Assembly: GCA_022393335.1 (NCBI GenBank)
Contig: JAJEKB010021693.1
Span: forward strand, 174-64,173
Direction: 5' to 3'
Source of the DNA: Macrotrachela quadricornifera
Taxonomy: Eukaryota; Rotifera; Eurotatoria; Philodinida; Philodinidae
Length of the DNA stretch: 64,000 nt
Shown: positions 12,131 to 24,460 of the stretch, one piece after another
Numbering within the stretch: the stretch's first letter is position 1
Layout: each line of letters starts with the position of its first letter
The notes under the pieces: generated by a model
Databases searched by the model: none
What the model was told of the DNA's origin: nothing
What the model saw: only the letters and a program-made list of their open reading frames with translations
Position numbers and translations under genes: made by a program

Positions 12131-12819
12131 GTCAAAAACTAATTGGTACTCCTATAAGATGCATCGTACATCCGGAATTTCCATTGTACTCCGAGGGATT
12201 TCAGATCCAGAAAAAATGTTGATTATCCAAATTAATCTCTACGCTATCGACACACGTGTTGTCACAACACCTCGTATGCATACAAACATGAAGGAATGGG
12301 GTAAGGGTAGCTGAGTATATTTACGAATAATTAATTATGTATAATATAACTGCTCTGTGGTAGTCATTATCGCTATACCAATTTGAAAATAAAAACGACC
12401 TTATTTATAACATACATTATAGCACTACTTGATAGGATTTCGATATTGCTGAAATTCTACTTTAGTAATTTTGTGAATAAAAAATAAATTTTTATTCATC
12501 ATTAAAAATAAGTGTTTTCTGGCCTTTCAAACACTGCCTTACAAATGTTGAATAAAATGGCCAAAACATTTTTAAGGAGTATATTCAAAAAGATTTCGTA
12601 TGTTTTGATTTATTCGTAATACTTATAGATTGCAAATTTTTCAATTCCTCTTTATCGATTTTCATAAAATCAAAGAATAAGATATTGGCATTAATTATTA
12701 TAGTATGAAGAAATTCTTCAAACGAATAACACTATTGAATATTTTCATCATTTGATGATTATCTTGTTTATTTTAAAATAAAATAAAATAAAAATGGAGC
12801 ATATTATTAAGAAATATTT

Positions 12820-14654
12820 TTAAAACCATATATATACAGTTTTCGAAACAAATTTTATGGGATGATTCTCAGATAAACATCGTAAGATCCAACTCTTCAT
12901 TAGTGTATTGAAATTTGCTATACCTAATAAAGATGGCAACTTTAAATCATTATTTGTTGGTGAAACTAGTGATGCAATGAGATGTTGAATATTAGATGGA
13001 GGTGTCTCAATAGTAAGTTGCTCCAATCGTTGACAGAGATGAATAGATAAATATATACTGTTGGATGTTGAATATTGGTTCAATATTAGTTTTTTTATTT
13101 TATTTTGGCTACGTACTGTTTGATAAGTTTGACAAGTTTTGATTAAATCTGAACTTATTTTTGCAAATGATATTGAATTAATTGTTAAGTTTTCAATATT
13201 AGGTGAAAAATATAATAATTCAATCAATTGACCAATACCAATTTGTTTACTATTAATGGATAGTTTTAAGAGTGTATTTAAAGACATAATACGATCGAAT
13301 ATTGTTGATATCGCATGAGGACTATTATTTGAATATTGTTCAATTATCAATTCATTTACATTAGGAAAATAAACTAAATGATTTATTTTTTTAAGTTCAT
13401 CTCCAATTGAAATACGATTAACTAAATGATAATTAGTTTCACTTTTACATGGATACGTATCGATATATGACCGATTATGTAATGCATAAGTTTTCCTTCT
13501 GAAAGATCAAAAAAAAAAAAGAATATCAATTTCAGATATTGTTTAAATAAAATTAACCTATATGAAGGTATTGAATAAAATCTGGCTAATGAATTTTGAT
13601 ATTCATATCGAAAAAACCATTGTCGTTCAATCCAAAATTGGGACTTAAATTTTTCGAATGCTGTACAGGATATTGATTGATTTTCGGTGGAATATGATAG
13701 AAGTTCAATATTAAATATACGTAAATTTGGCATATGATCTAATATTAATTGTTGCCATCGGTAAGCATCGATATAAGTTGCATCATAATTAGATGAAAAT
13801 TGAAAAACTTCAAGTTGATGAGAAAGACTTTTTATAAATATTTCAATTTGATCAAAATTTATATAATCAATTTTCAAAGAAAGATATTTTAATTTATTTA
13901 ACACAATAGATTGTATTGGTATATTTTGACGATAAAATGGCATTAGTTGATTACATGATAAATGACAAAGTTGTGAAAGATGTGATAAATGAATAATAAG
14001 ATTTTCAAGAAAACAATTATGATCGATGACCAAATGTTTAATAGGACTGTAGAGATTAAAAGGAATCTCGAATACTTGATCAGAAAAAATGTTTTTAAAT
14101 GATAGTTTGCAATATTTTAATACGGGTAAACGAAGAATTTGTTGATAAATAAGATTTTCTGAAACATGATCTTCAGAGCTAATAGTTAAAAATGAAAGAT
14201 TTGATAAAGAAACTAAATCTTCAAGAAGATTTTGAAGACGACTATATGAAATATTTTCAATATTAAGAATTTCAAGTCGAGAATATCGTGATGTATTATG
14301 AAGCAATGAAGATGAATGATCGAATATAAACGGATTTGTAATATAAATCGAGTGAACTTGATGTTCATAATAATCATGAATAAGTGTATAATAATGTTGA
14401 AATGTCGATTGAGACATTGATGTTATATTTATTTTAATACGAAGTGATGAATGATTGATAAGATTATAATATCGAACATTAAGCTTTGTAAAAGCTTGAT
14501 GAATATCACAGAAATCCAAATATTCAAATATTTCATAAATAATTTCATTTGAAAGATCTTCAAAACAAGTTAATTTTTCTCTCAATAAACTAAGAAAAAA
14601 TATTTTTAATTAAATATTTAAGAAAAAATCTTTCTATTCTACTTACCAATTCAT
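12820..14654 (-). CDS. F-box protein with degenerate leucine-rich C-terminal region, 572 aa
   Basis: Three exons: 14654-14647 (8 nt, ATGAATTG), 14589-13558 and 13498-12820. The introns are 57 and 59 nt. The lengths sum to 1719 nt, 572 residues plus stop. Residues about 9-50 form an F-box (LTCFEDLSNEIIYEIFEYLD and the following helix). The rest is rich in leucine and isoleucine with LRR-like strands such as LEVFQFSS and LEQLTIET, as in rotifer F-box proteins with irregular LRRs. The likely role is as an SCF adaptor; the substrate is unknown. The coding part of exon 1 is only 8 nt. Without the splice the frame would have to start at a TTG, which is why this start was chosen. Confidence 0.78.
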
Positions 14655-16639
14655 ATTGATTGTGTGCAAAAAGTTTTTTTGCTTGTATATCTCACAATGA
14701 TCTTTATAAAAAATATTAAAATATAGAAGAATAAAATAAAAAAAACGATCGACTTTATATATTTATGTTGAGTTAAGAATGAAAAACATATGCGCACGTG
14801 TAATATAATATTCTCTATTAAGAAAATATAACAGAACAGAACTAAAATGTATCATTCCGTTCGATGCTCAGCTCTGCCAGGACATCTATTATAGTATCAA
14901 CAAATTAATAAAAATGAGCAAAAAAAATATTACGTTTTAGTTGATTTCTTTTTATTACAATGTTTTATTTTTGATTCGACATTTTCATTGCCTAATGTTA
15001 AAAATAATGCTGCTCTCCAGTCTTATAGCGACACTTATCATTTTCAAGATATATCATGCCAAATTATATAAAATATAGCTTCAACTTATCTGTCTTGTCC
15101 TTCTCAGCTTCGTTTCATGATGAAGAAAAAGGTGGAAAAAAAAGAGTAAAAAACAAAAATTGTTTATATTATGACTCAAAGAAAATAAAAATGGCAAATA
15201 AAATAAACTTGATTTCTTGTTTTTCTTTTATTCGAAGTTTTTGTCTGAAAGAAAAAGTAACAGTAGTTCGAAACTAAATTTATGCATTTTTTAACCGATA
15301 TTTCAATACGTAAAGTATTACCAATCTAAAATAACGGCACAAATGACAAAGGAAACGATATTCAGAAATATTCTCGTCTTTGCTTGTCGAAGATAATTAA
15401 TTTTAAAATAACAAATAGTATCCTTTTGGATAAAAAATTAATTACATCATTATACCAGAATCAGAATCGATCTTTTTTTTTATTAACGTCAATATAATAT
15501 AGTAAATAATAATATGAGAGAAATCATGATCATTTATTCATTGACACATGAGGACCAGCTAATTGATTTTAGTAGGAAGGCTTTTTTAAAGAGAAGGATT
15601 TATAATTAATCAACGCTATTTGATACTTTCATACGAATGTCTATACTATTTTATATAAACTTATTTTATTTCAACAGTATAACTTGTCTTGAGGGAAGAA
15701 AAACAATATTATTCTTATGAAATCAACATTCCTGTCGAGAATGTTTGCTTCATATCTTCAAGTCTCATATTTGTCTTATTTATAGAGATACTTTCTGTTC
15801 ATTACATATTAGAAGTAGGAAAAAATGTATTTTCAGTATACAGTATAGTTCTATTTTCTAGGATTATTATTGTATTTCCCATGGATTTCAATATCGTTGA
15901 AATTTCGTCTTAATATTTCATCAAATAAACGAAATCATACTGATTTATTATAAAAAATTAATTTTTGCTGCATTGCAAAAACTACTTGATCCGTCTCGAA
16001 CAAAATATGCAGAATATTTTCTAAAGCCAGATCTGAAAAGATAATAGCTCGTATTTTTTGATTTGTTGCTAACTTATATGAATCTGAAATGTCGAAAACC
16101 TAATTTTTCAGGATGCTAAAACATTTGTAAGGCCTGCCAAAACTGATTGGTAAAATATATCAGCAAAAGAGAATACACCCCACAAATCAGTTGAAGTATC
16201 ACCAAAAACATTTTCAGCCCGATCGGACTTCAAGTCGCCAAGAAAAAGAGGGAATACTGGTATTTCACGCTTAAAGCAGGATTTTGAGAAATATGCAAAA
16301 TTATGAAGAATCATAGAAAAAAATTTATTTTTGGTTTTTCGGTTATAATTTTGTTTCAGGTTGAACCATTGAAAGTTGTGCTTTCTCGGGCATATCGAGA
16401 ACTAGTCTTGAGCAATATTTGACCAACCGAAAAATAAAAAAACAAGATTTCACTCCAAACACGTACATTTTTTTCCAGATATACTTTTTCGAAATTTCAC
16501 TTTTTCAGGTACTTCTTGACTTGATTTTCTATAGGGTATGACTAATACAAATAATACATTTGGTGATGAAAAATTACTTGAAACATTTTTTTCTTTTTTT
16601 GGGTTTAGATTAAATTAGAAAAAGTAAAATAATAAAGGT
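14655..16639. other. Intergenic, no gene supported
   Basis: AT-rich sequence with short chance frames only (for example at 15056-15277, 15689-15913 and 16108-16314). Confidence 0.5.
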
Positions 16640-19008
16640 TAGAACGTGAATGTCAAAAAGAAGAAATGAAAGAAAAAAAGGATTTTTGCAAAGAGTTAAA
16701 GAAAATTAATATTATCGTGAATGGAAAAAACAAGAAGATTGATTTTATTATAATTAAGTTCGTCTTCGATTAAAAATTCGTATAGCTGCTGGTCGAACAA
16801 AACCAATTGATCTTCTTGCTCATTATATTAATTAAAATGGTGATGGTTTAGCTATTGACATGCATGAACCATCAATTTATCTTAATGATCCCATTATTCG
16901 TGATCTAGAAGATTTATTAGCTGATATTAATGTTTATACTGAATTAGAACAATAACAAAAATCTGATGCGAAATCGAATCATTATGATGGACAATACTGG
17001 CAAGATATAACAATTATAACTGAAGATGAATTAGCGAAATTAAGAAAGTTACAATCATAGTTGCATTATAATCAAAGAATTGATGATAGACGTGAAGAAA
17101 TTAATGCTGCTGTTGTTGAAGATGTTACTAAAACATGTAAAGATAAAACATCACAGCAACTCGAGCAATTGGAACAAAGAATTAAGTAATTAACAAATTA
17201 CGAATATCTTTAGAAGGTATAGATAAGCTAGTTTTGTTTGTCGGACTATTGTATCAACAATATTAGCATTTGACGACAGTTAGCTGCTAATTTATTCCAT
17301 ACATCTGCACGATTGTCTCATTTCTTTATTAAATATGCGGTTTTGATATTATAATAGTTTAAGGAGTCCTTTATCTCCATGTTAAATTTGAAGTCTGAAT
17401 ATTTTTAAATCCTTTCCTGAAATTAGCTGAAAAAATATAGATTTCTGTTTTAATGTGATAAGCTTTGTCAGTGTGTAGAAAGTAGCTAGATCTTCGTGCA
17501 AATTGTACAACTAATTTTTTTAAAACGTATACTCTTTAACAATCACGGACTTGGATATGCATTCCCTTCTTTGCTGTAACATGTGAGTGTGTCTGTTTCA
17601 TGTATTTCTGTCTGTGAACTCTGCATGACCTCTTGTGATCTGCTTGTTGCTCGAAAAAGAGAAGATCTTTTCATTAGGCTGTTACACTATGAGATATATA
17701 GTTTGATCTAGAAAGATCACGTCAGCCATTAGCTTAAATCTGTTAAGTCTTGACCTTTGACCCGGTAACAGATATTTGCCGTCATGTATATAAATATGGA
17801 TCGTTCACTTCATCTCTAACTATCTAAATATTTAACAATGTTGAATGCAATTGACACGATTCCGAATATAATCGTTGACTTAACTATTCTTCACATATCT
17901 GTTAATCTGGTTTTGAATCTTAGTCAGATTCTTTTTTAACATAATCAAAAATATGAAAAAAAAAAGATATTTTTCTCGTTGGAATATTGATAATTTTATG
18001 AGTTTAGATCAAAAATTGAATATGAGATAAGTGTTGATATTGGTTATTGGGAAACATTCTTATCTCAATTACAAGCTCATATGGCTCGTGTTCATCTTCA
18101 TGGTTGACATGAATTAACATTAAAAAGAAAATTACAAAAAATTAAACAAAAAGAAAAAATATTTCATGCATCTCAACCAACTTCAACAAGAAGTTCTTCA
18201 ACATCAATAATATCAAAAAAGAGAAAAGATAATGAAAATAATCAATTAGATTCAGTTAATAATAATGGTAATCATTTAAAGATTTGGAAATCAAATATTT
18301 ACGTGATTATGAACATGGTTGTTATTCTCCAACATTAATTAATATAAATGATTTGGTTTTGAAAATTCAAAAACGATATGCAGATGAAACAGATAATCGG
18401 GAAAAATTAAAACAGCTGATAATTCAGTTATTAGTACTGTTGTATCAATGGATGTTCAATATCTATGATCCGATAAATATCGACCAAGAAAAACTCAAGT
18501 CTTCAATAAAGTTCATACCGTACATATCAATATTTGAATAAAAGAAAATAAACTTGTCATTTTTTTTAGTTTTATGCTTGGAATCAATATAAAAAAAAAC
18601 ATTATAATACAAATAATCCACTACCGAAAACTGTTCAAGGATGTAAGATTATTTAATATTCAAAAATAAAAGTTAATAAAATATTTTTTTTTAATTTTAT
18701 AGATTTTCCATCCAAATTTAATTGATAAAACAAAAACTCCAACATATAGTATTGTAAGCAGATTTGTTTAATTTGATGATAATTTCGAAATTTTTATTAT
18801 TTTTTTTTAGATTATTTGTGAAGATAATCGAGATTTTTCAATATTAAAATTTCATGCTGGATCACCATATGAAGTAAAAAAAGAATAATCATTGTAGATC
18901 GTTAATAAAGAATGAGATATACCATATAAACATGGATTTCGTTACCATTTTCAAAATGGGATATTTCAATTATAGTTTCATTTTAGTAAATGAAAATATC
19001 GTCGATAA
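16640..19008 (+). pseudogene. Cactin pseudogene (unprocessed)
   Basis: Conserved blocks of the splicing and NF-kB-associated protein cactin appear in the right order but with stops and frameshifts. They are a basic and acidic coil, AAGRTKPIDLLAHYI, the MHEPSIYLNDPIIRDLEDLL block, YWQDITIITEDELAKLRKL, and RREEINAAV up to about 17190. After a roughly 800-bp interruption come DIGYWETFLSQLQAHMA (18030-18090) and YSPTLI (18325-18340). The CactinC domain then begins about 18570 with WNQYKKKHYN and runs through DKTKTPTYSI and DFSILKFHAGSPYE to a KYRR-stop at 19008. In-frame stops interrupt several blocks (for example within the MARVHLHG-HEL stretch and before FHF). Intron-like GT-AG segments persist in the CactinC part, so this is a decayed genomic copy rather than a retrocopy. 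Confidence 0.85.
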
Positions 19009-19179
19009 ATATTATTTCTTTTTGTTTGTTTTTTTTTTATGAAATACATATATATTTTTTTTTCTTCTGTTCCATTGATGTATTATCTAAAGTTCTTTAT
19101 TGTAGTTCAGATAGATAAGAAAAAAATAAAGATGGTGTGTGTACTATGTATTTTTGTTGGTTTAGCTGATTTAAATATC

Positions 19180-20520
19180 TTGAACCTTATATAAATCCGA
19201 TTTATGAACGACTTTGTCAATATTATCCACCATTAAGAGCAATTGATGGTCAACTTGGGGTTTTAGCGGAAAAAATTGGTATTCATATGCTAAAACCATG
19301 TCGAATGTCAAAGAAAAAAAACTACTATTACGTCTTCAAAAGTAAGGAAAATAATAGAATTTTTAATGGTTTAAATAAATAAATTTGACTGCTAATGTCC
19401 AATAAGTGGTGGTGACAATAAATTATATCCTGATTTGACAACAACAATAAATGATGATATGGGTGTTCATCATTCCACAGTACCAATAGCTCCACGACCA
19501 CCTTATAGTAAATAAGAAATCATCATCTGCAGAACAAATAAACTTTAAAACTATTTTCATCGGTTTTTTTTCTGTCTCTCAGTTAATGTTAATATATTTC
19601 TTTCATTGGTGTTTAGTCGAATTTTTAATCATGCATTCAAATAAATGTTGTTTGATTAAAGTTCTTAATGTATAATATTATTCATTTGAGTTTATTATCG
19701 TAAAAATTAGTTGTACTTTGGCATCGAAGACATTGTATATCTCTTATTCACTCAAATAAAACTAAGCTATGATTTCAGTAATAAATTTTTCAACGAGAAT
19801 GTGATCCAGCAATGTTTGAATAATGAATAGTTTCGAGAAGAATGTAATTCAAAACATGATTCGATATAGGTGAAACTGATCTTTTTCAAGAGGATACCGC
19901 TGACACTCAATAATTGAAGAAGATAAATTAACTGGAAGGATTTGACAGAAACAATTGAAATTTTATTTGAAAAACACATAAGAATATCGGTCAGCTATTA
20001 ACTCAATTTAAACATAAGTGTAAAAGATGAATCAATGCAGGTAATATTACTAAAACAGAATATGAAGAATAATGCACATCATCTGTATGTCAACGAGCAA
20101 AATAACGAAATATAATATTCCAATGATTTGTACATAATAAATTCGAATTCATATTTGTGTACATATAATTATTTCATACGAGAAAAATGATGATACGCAA
20201 TAGTCTTTAATAAAAAAGAATACTTCTATTTCTTTCGAAACAAAATCTGAGAATGTATACATCTCGTTATCGTAAAACAGTTTTATTTCCACCTCATATA
20301 GCACATGTTAGTGCATTAGCTTGGAATAATCGTTGTATATATTCAGAAGACCATGATAGACTTTCATCACAAAATGATACAAGTTCAAATAAACAAGAAG
20401 GTAAATTAGCCGGACATAGGCAATAAGTACGTAGATTAAAATAGTCATTTGATAGAGAACCATTATCAAGCGATGATAGGACACTCGATCGACATACTCA
20501 ATTTAGAGTATATTAACAGC
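19180..20520 (+). pseudogene. Unidentified degraded coding fragments
   Basis: Several clearly protein-like stretches occur on the plus strand, broken by stops. They include YLEPYINPIYERLCQYYPPL and a following AIDGQLGVLAEKIGIHMLKP block (about 19180-19330), a proline-rich stretch ending VPIAPRPPYS (about 19430-19515), a QLLTQFKHKCKR block (about 19990-20100), and RYRKTVLFPPHIAHVSALAW with a downstream basic region (about 20255-20510). I do not recognise the parent gene, and all the blocks may come from one gene. They carry no intact frame. The region from 19009 to 19180 and the rest between blocks is AT-rich. Confidence 0.5.
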
Positions 20521-22160
20521 ATCATCAAACAACGAATCAATTGTGAGAAGCACAGATGATGTAACGCTTTCATTTTAGGATGTATTTACAAAATGTCACG
20601 CCAATACAGAATCTAATAGTGTTCTTAATTTATTAAAACAAAATTTGATACTAATCATTATTTTAGTTTTATTTAGATACGTGCGCCACTGCGATCATTT
20701 TCACAACAGTCGTATATTCTCGTTATTTATTAATTGTTTTTTGTTGAATTGTAGTCTACTGGTTTTCTTTTTCCATTTTTTTCGTTTATATTATTGCATA
20801 GGAATAGTTTGTTCTATAAATTTGATGAGACTTTTTGTTTATTCTAATGTTGATTTTTTCGCTGTGAATCCGAATGAATTTTAAAAAAATAAGAACAATA
20901 AAAGAAAGCCTTTATAAAAAAAACATTTCATAGTTGTCTAATAGTCAATTTGGAAAATGATTAATTAAATGTAAGATAATATAAAATTGAAGTTAAAAGA
21001 TGTTTAAAAAAAAGGCAATGTGAGAACGTAATTGATTTATTACTGATAAAATATGAAAGAATAAATTAAAAACGACTACAGATTACACATTGTGGTCAGT
21101 CTGACTTTTAACTAAGATAAGTGAAATTTTGTGTTATATTTTGTAACTTCTAAGAATATTATGTACATGTATCTCATAATGCTGATATTTCATTTTGGTT
21201 ATTTCAAAGATAAGTTTTAATGGAGCTGGAAAAAAGAAATACCAGGAGCTGCACATCTAACACTCATGTTGTCTATCCAATATATTGTTGCTCGTCGATC
21301 TTTTTATTTTACATTTGTTTAACAATAAAATCTTAAAATTCTTTTATTCGATATTAATGTAGATAACCGAGTGAAAACAAAATTATTGGAAAGAAAGTAT
21401 ATTTGAATATTTTGAAATTCACACATTTTCATCACATGTATAATGTACCAATGATTACCGTTTTTTCTTCATTGCTGGCGTATATTCTTTCTTTTTTTCT
21501 TTCTTATTCAGCTAGTCAGCCACATATAAACTTCTTTAATGTATGGATTCACTCGGATATTTGTTTTTCTCTTTCCTTATGTTTAGATTCGATTCAGTGC
21601 AAATGATAATATATCGATTATCATCATTATTATCGACACTGATTTCAGTACTTATTTCTTGTTTTTTTATTTTCTTTCTAGATGTTTCAATCATTTTTTT
21701 ATAGCAAATAAATACCGCTATTATTATTGTTTTAAACTTTGTTACAACTGTCATATCTCAAAATATATGCTCTTGTTATTATTGTAGCAACTTAGTGGCT
21801 GAAGCAAATATTTTGATGTCAGCTGAAAAAAAAAAAGATTTGTCAAGAATGTTTTCGCAATATTAATTACCTAAAAGTTGGACTGGAGTATTTGACAAAA
21901 AACAACTTTTCTGAATCTGTGCCTAAACAAGTGAGTTTTATTTTCGTATTTTTAGATTTTCTGCTTGAAAGATTATCGCCGTGTTCAGACAAAAGATGTT
22001 TTCCCACAAAATAAATTGCATAATATTGATGAATATTATAGAAAGAGAGCGCATGACTAATTGGTGGTGCAACTTATTTCCATTTATTGACCGATATTGT
22101 ATAGGCGAAACGGAACATTTTTTTCGTCATTCTCGTCGCGTATTTTTGTGGAAAAAATAT
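20521..22160. other. Intergenic, no gene supported
   Basis: Only short AT-driven frames are seen, up to 79 codons and rich in Phe and Leu. No repeat structure was noticed. Confidence 0.5.
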
Positions 22161-22165
22161 AAATC

Positions 22166-22213
22166 AGACGTCATCTCTGACGTCAGACATGATAAAACGT
22201 AGTATATATAAAA
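22166..22213 (+). promoter_or_regulatory. Paired CRE-like sites and TATA box
   Basis: AGACGTCA (22166-22173) and a perfect palindromic CRE, TGACGTCA (22178-22185), are 12 bp apart. They are followed by TATATATAAAA (22203-22213). The ATG of the downstream gene is 67 bp after the TATA box, leaving room for a short 5' UTR. TGACGTCA is the classical CREB/ATF site, so regulation by a bZIP factor is a reasonable inference. Confidence 0.6.
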
Positions 22214-22279
22214 TGATAAAATAAAACATACATATATATTGAATGACAGTGAAAAAAATCCATCTCTTTCAATTGTGCA

Positions 22280-23093
22280 ATGAATATTAATATCAATATA
22301 ACAGTAAGAAACTATTCAGTCGAATGACAACTAGCAGAGTTACTGAGAAAATTTAGTTATCTAGATAAACATCAACAAATTTTACATAGAAAATTTTTTA
22401 TGAGTTTATCCTTTAACAAATTTTGTATTCGTTAAATTAGGTTTTTTTTATTCGTCATTCACGATAGTTTATATACAGGAAACGTTATTTAGTCTTAGTA
22501 TTATGACATTCGCAATCGTTGTCAAGGGTCTCATGTAATCTCTGTAGTACACCTAAATATGCAATTTTCATTATAATATTTTTTTTCTTTTAATTTCCTT
22601 TCATTTTGTAGATACCAGTAACAATGGCTAGCAATACGGTACGTCCAACATTTAACGCATCGTTTAATCCGTCGGTAACAATAAATCCTACTATAAATCC
22701 AACCATAAATCCAGTTATGAATCCAACTATAAGTCCAGTTATAAATCCAACAATTAATGGATATATAAGTCCTACGATAAACCCTGTTAACAACAGTACA
22801 AATGTTTATCCTCAACAAGATCAAGTAGCAGCTCATGTTGTCATCGATATGATTCCACAAGTATTTATTCGTGATGGTGTTAAATACAAGGTAATAAATA
22901 TTTTCTAACATAAATTCATTTGACAAGAAAAGTCGTTACTAGATGTTTTCTATGCGAGTTATAGTTCATTTTATTTTTCTATCTCTATTTTTAGAAATGT
23001 GATATTGTCGGTTGTAACGCCATGAATCCTATCCACAACAATAAATTAAGTTGCACCAATATTCATTGTCTGCGTAATAAGAACAACAAATAG
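22280..23093 (+). CDS. Small protein with Asn-Pro tetrapeptide repeats and a Cys4 tail, unknown function
   Basis: Three exons: 22280-22303 (8 codons), 22612-22890 and 22995-23093. All junctions are phase 0 with GTAAG/GTAAT donors and TAG acceptors, giving 133 aa. Residues about 30-65 are nine or so copies of a tetrapeptide close to N-P-T-I, variants including NPVM, SPVI and NGYI. The repeat is visible as a 12-bp DNA period. A short ordered-looking segment follows (VVIDMIPQVFIRDGVKYK). The last exon is Cys-rich: C103-x4-C108-x12-C121-x4-C126 with two nearby His residues, possibly a small zinc site. There is no signal peptide or membrane segment. I recognise no family. The TATA box with CRE-like sites upstream and clean splice sites support a real gene. 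The hydrophobic antisense frame is only a mirror of the repeat. Confidence 0.7.
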
Positions 23094-24219
23094 TTTTTGG
23101 TGTTTATTACTTTCTTCAGTAAATTTTCCTGTATTTTCTTTATCTTTTACTGTATAATGATTATGTCTAAATTTTGCGATCGAATTTCGTCGCTGCTTAT
23201 GTGTTTGAATATCTTCATGTTTGATACAAAATCAACTTTATTTTGCTACTGTTTAATAGTTTGTTACTGTAGTTGATTTTTTTACTGGTATATAATCTCG
23301 TTCCTATATATTCTATAATTTTTGTGAAAAAGTTAAACTATGTCATTTTGCAAAGTACTTGTATGTTATGAATAAATCTCTTCTTTATTACTGAATTCTA
23401 AGCTTTTAAATATCAGAAATATTTTTCTACTTAAAAATTGAAATGCTTTCGAAAAAAAAACTAACAAATATTGTAATAAAATGCAAAAACATCCATGTCA
23501 CTGTTTCAGCTTGTTCGTACAAAATTGACATCGGTATAACAGAAAACTCATAGCAGTAGTACTGAATCACAATGGCATCGTACGATGCTATCCTATAGAA
23601 ACGAATTATTTTTCCAGGTTCTCTAGAAGATACTTCTTAATATTTATGTTCTCCATAATGTAATACATAATATTTTACATTTCTTCATGTGATAAAAATT
23701 TTAAACACGCCAATCACGCACCTCTTTTTATAAATAAAAATAACCAGAAAATTAATCGGAAAATTCTGTTTAAAAGCTGCAAAATGTCAAGACTGTTACA
23801 AAATTTTTTTCTCTCGATAAATATTGGAAGTTTGACTGAGAAAAAAATCGGAAGATTTCACATTGTTGAAAATTTAAAGTTCATTCGATGTACTTGTTTA
23901 GACTTTCTGCAATTTCATATTCATTGCAACAATTCTTCCAAAGTTTTGCAACGTTTTCCGAAAATTTCAAACCAACCCTCTCTTAGTACAAAATAAACTG
24001 TTCAAAATTCTTTATTTAGTATTGTGTTTTAAAAGGTAATTGCAGATACACATTTTATGATATTCTTTTTCAGTCGTCTCAACAATGTTTACTATACAAA
24101 AGTTCGAATTCAAACTTATTACGCACATGTGATTCAAATACTATATTTCATTATTCTGCTCATCGAAATACAGATGATTTACATTATTCAAGATATTCGA
24201 TTTCTTCATCATCACCTGC
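23094..24219. other. Intergenic, no gene supported
   Basis: AT-rich sequence downstream of the small gene. A 70-codon frame at 23784-23996 has no recognisable features. Confidence 0.5.
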
Positions 24220-24460
24220 ATCCCCAGGTCGACTAATCCAAGAGTCGAATCTGATCGGATCCTATACCGAATCCGATAGCTTCCAACAGTGGGAACCGAT
24301 AGGCGTTAAAAACCATATTTAAGTAGTGTTAAAATGACTGCTCAAAAAATTTGTAACAACTGACACTTTTCCGACTGAATTCAACGCAATTCCGTCACCA
24401 GGAATCCTATCGGAGTCTGTAAGATGGTCGGATCCAACATCGGAATTGTGCACCTGGGTC
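24220..24460. repeat. Possible short MITE with CCCAGGT ends
   Basis: A block of about 240 bp, less AT-rich than its flanks, starts CCCCAGGTCG and ends GCACCTGGGT. The ends are complementary over about 8 bp. Inside are related GATCGGATCC and GGTCGGATCC motifs in repeated order. The match is short, so this is tentative. Confidence 0.35.

Noticed and set aside
13499..13557. Reading the F-box gene at 12820-14654 as two broken frames
   Set aside because: The 59-nt GT-AG intron at 13499-13557 restores one continuous frame of 572 codons.
22590..22926. Antisense hydrophobic frames opposite the Asn-Pro repeat gene (Gly-Phe-Ile-Val repeats)
   Set aside because: They mirror the 12-bp coding repeat on the other strand. 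The plus-strand model has the TATA box, correct splice sites and a consistent frame.
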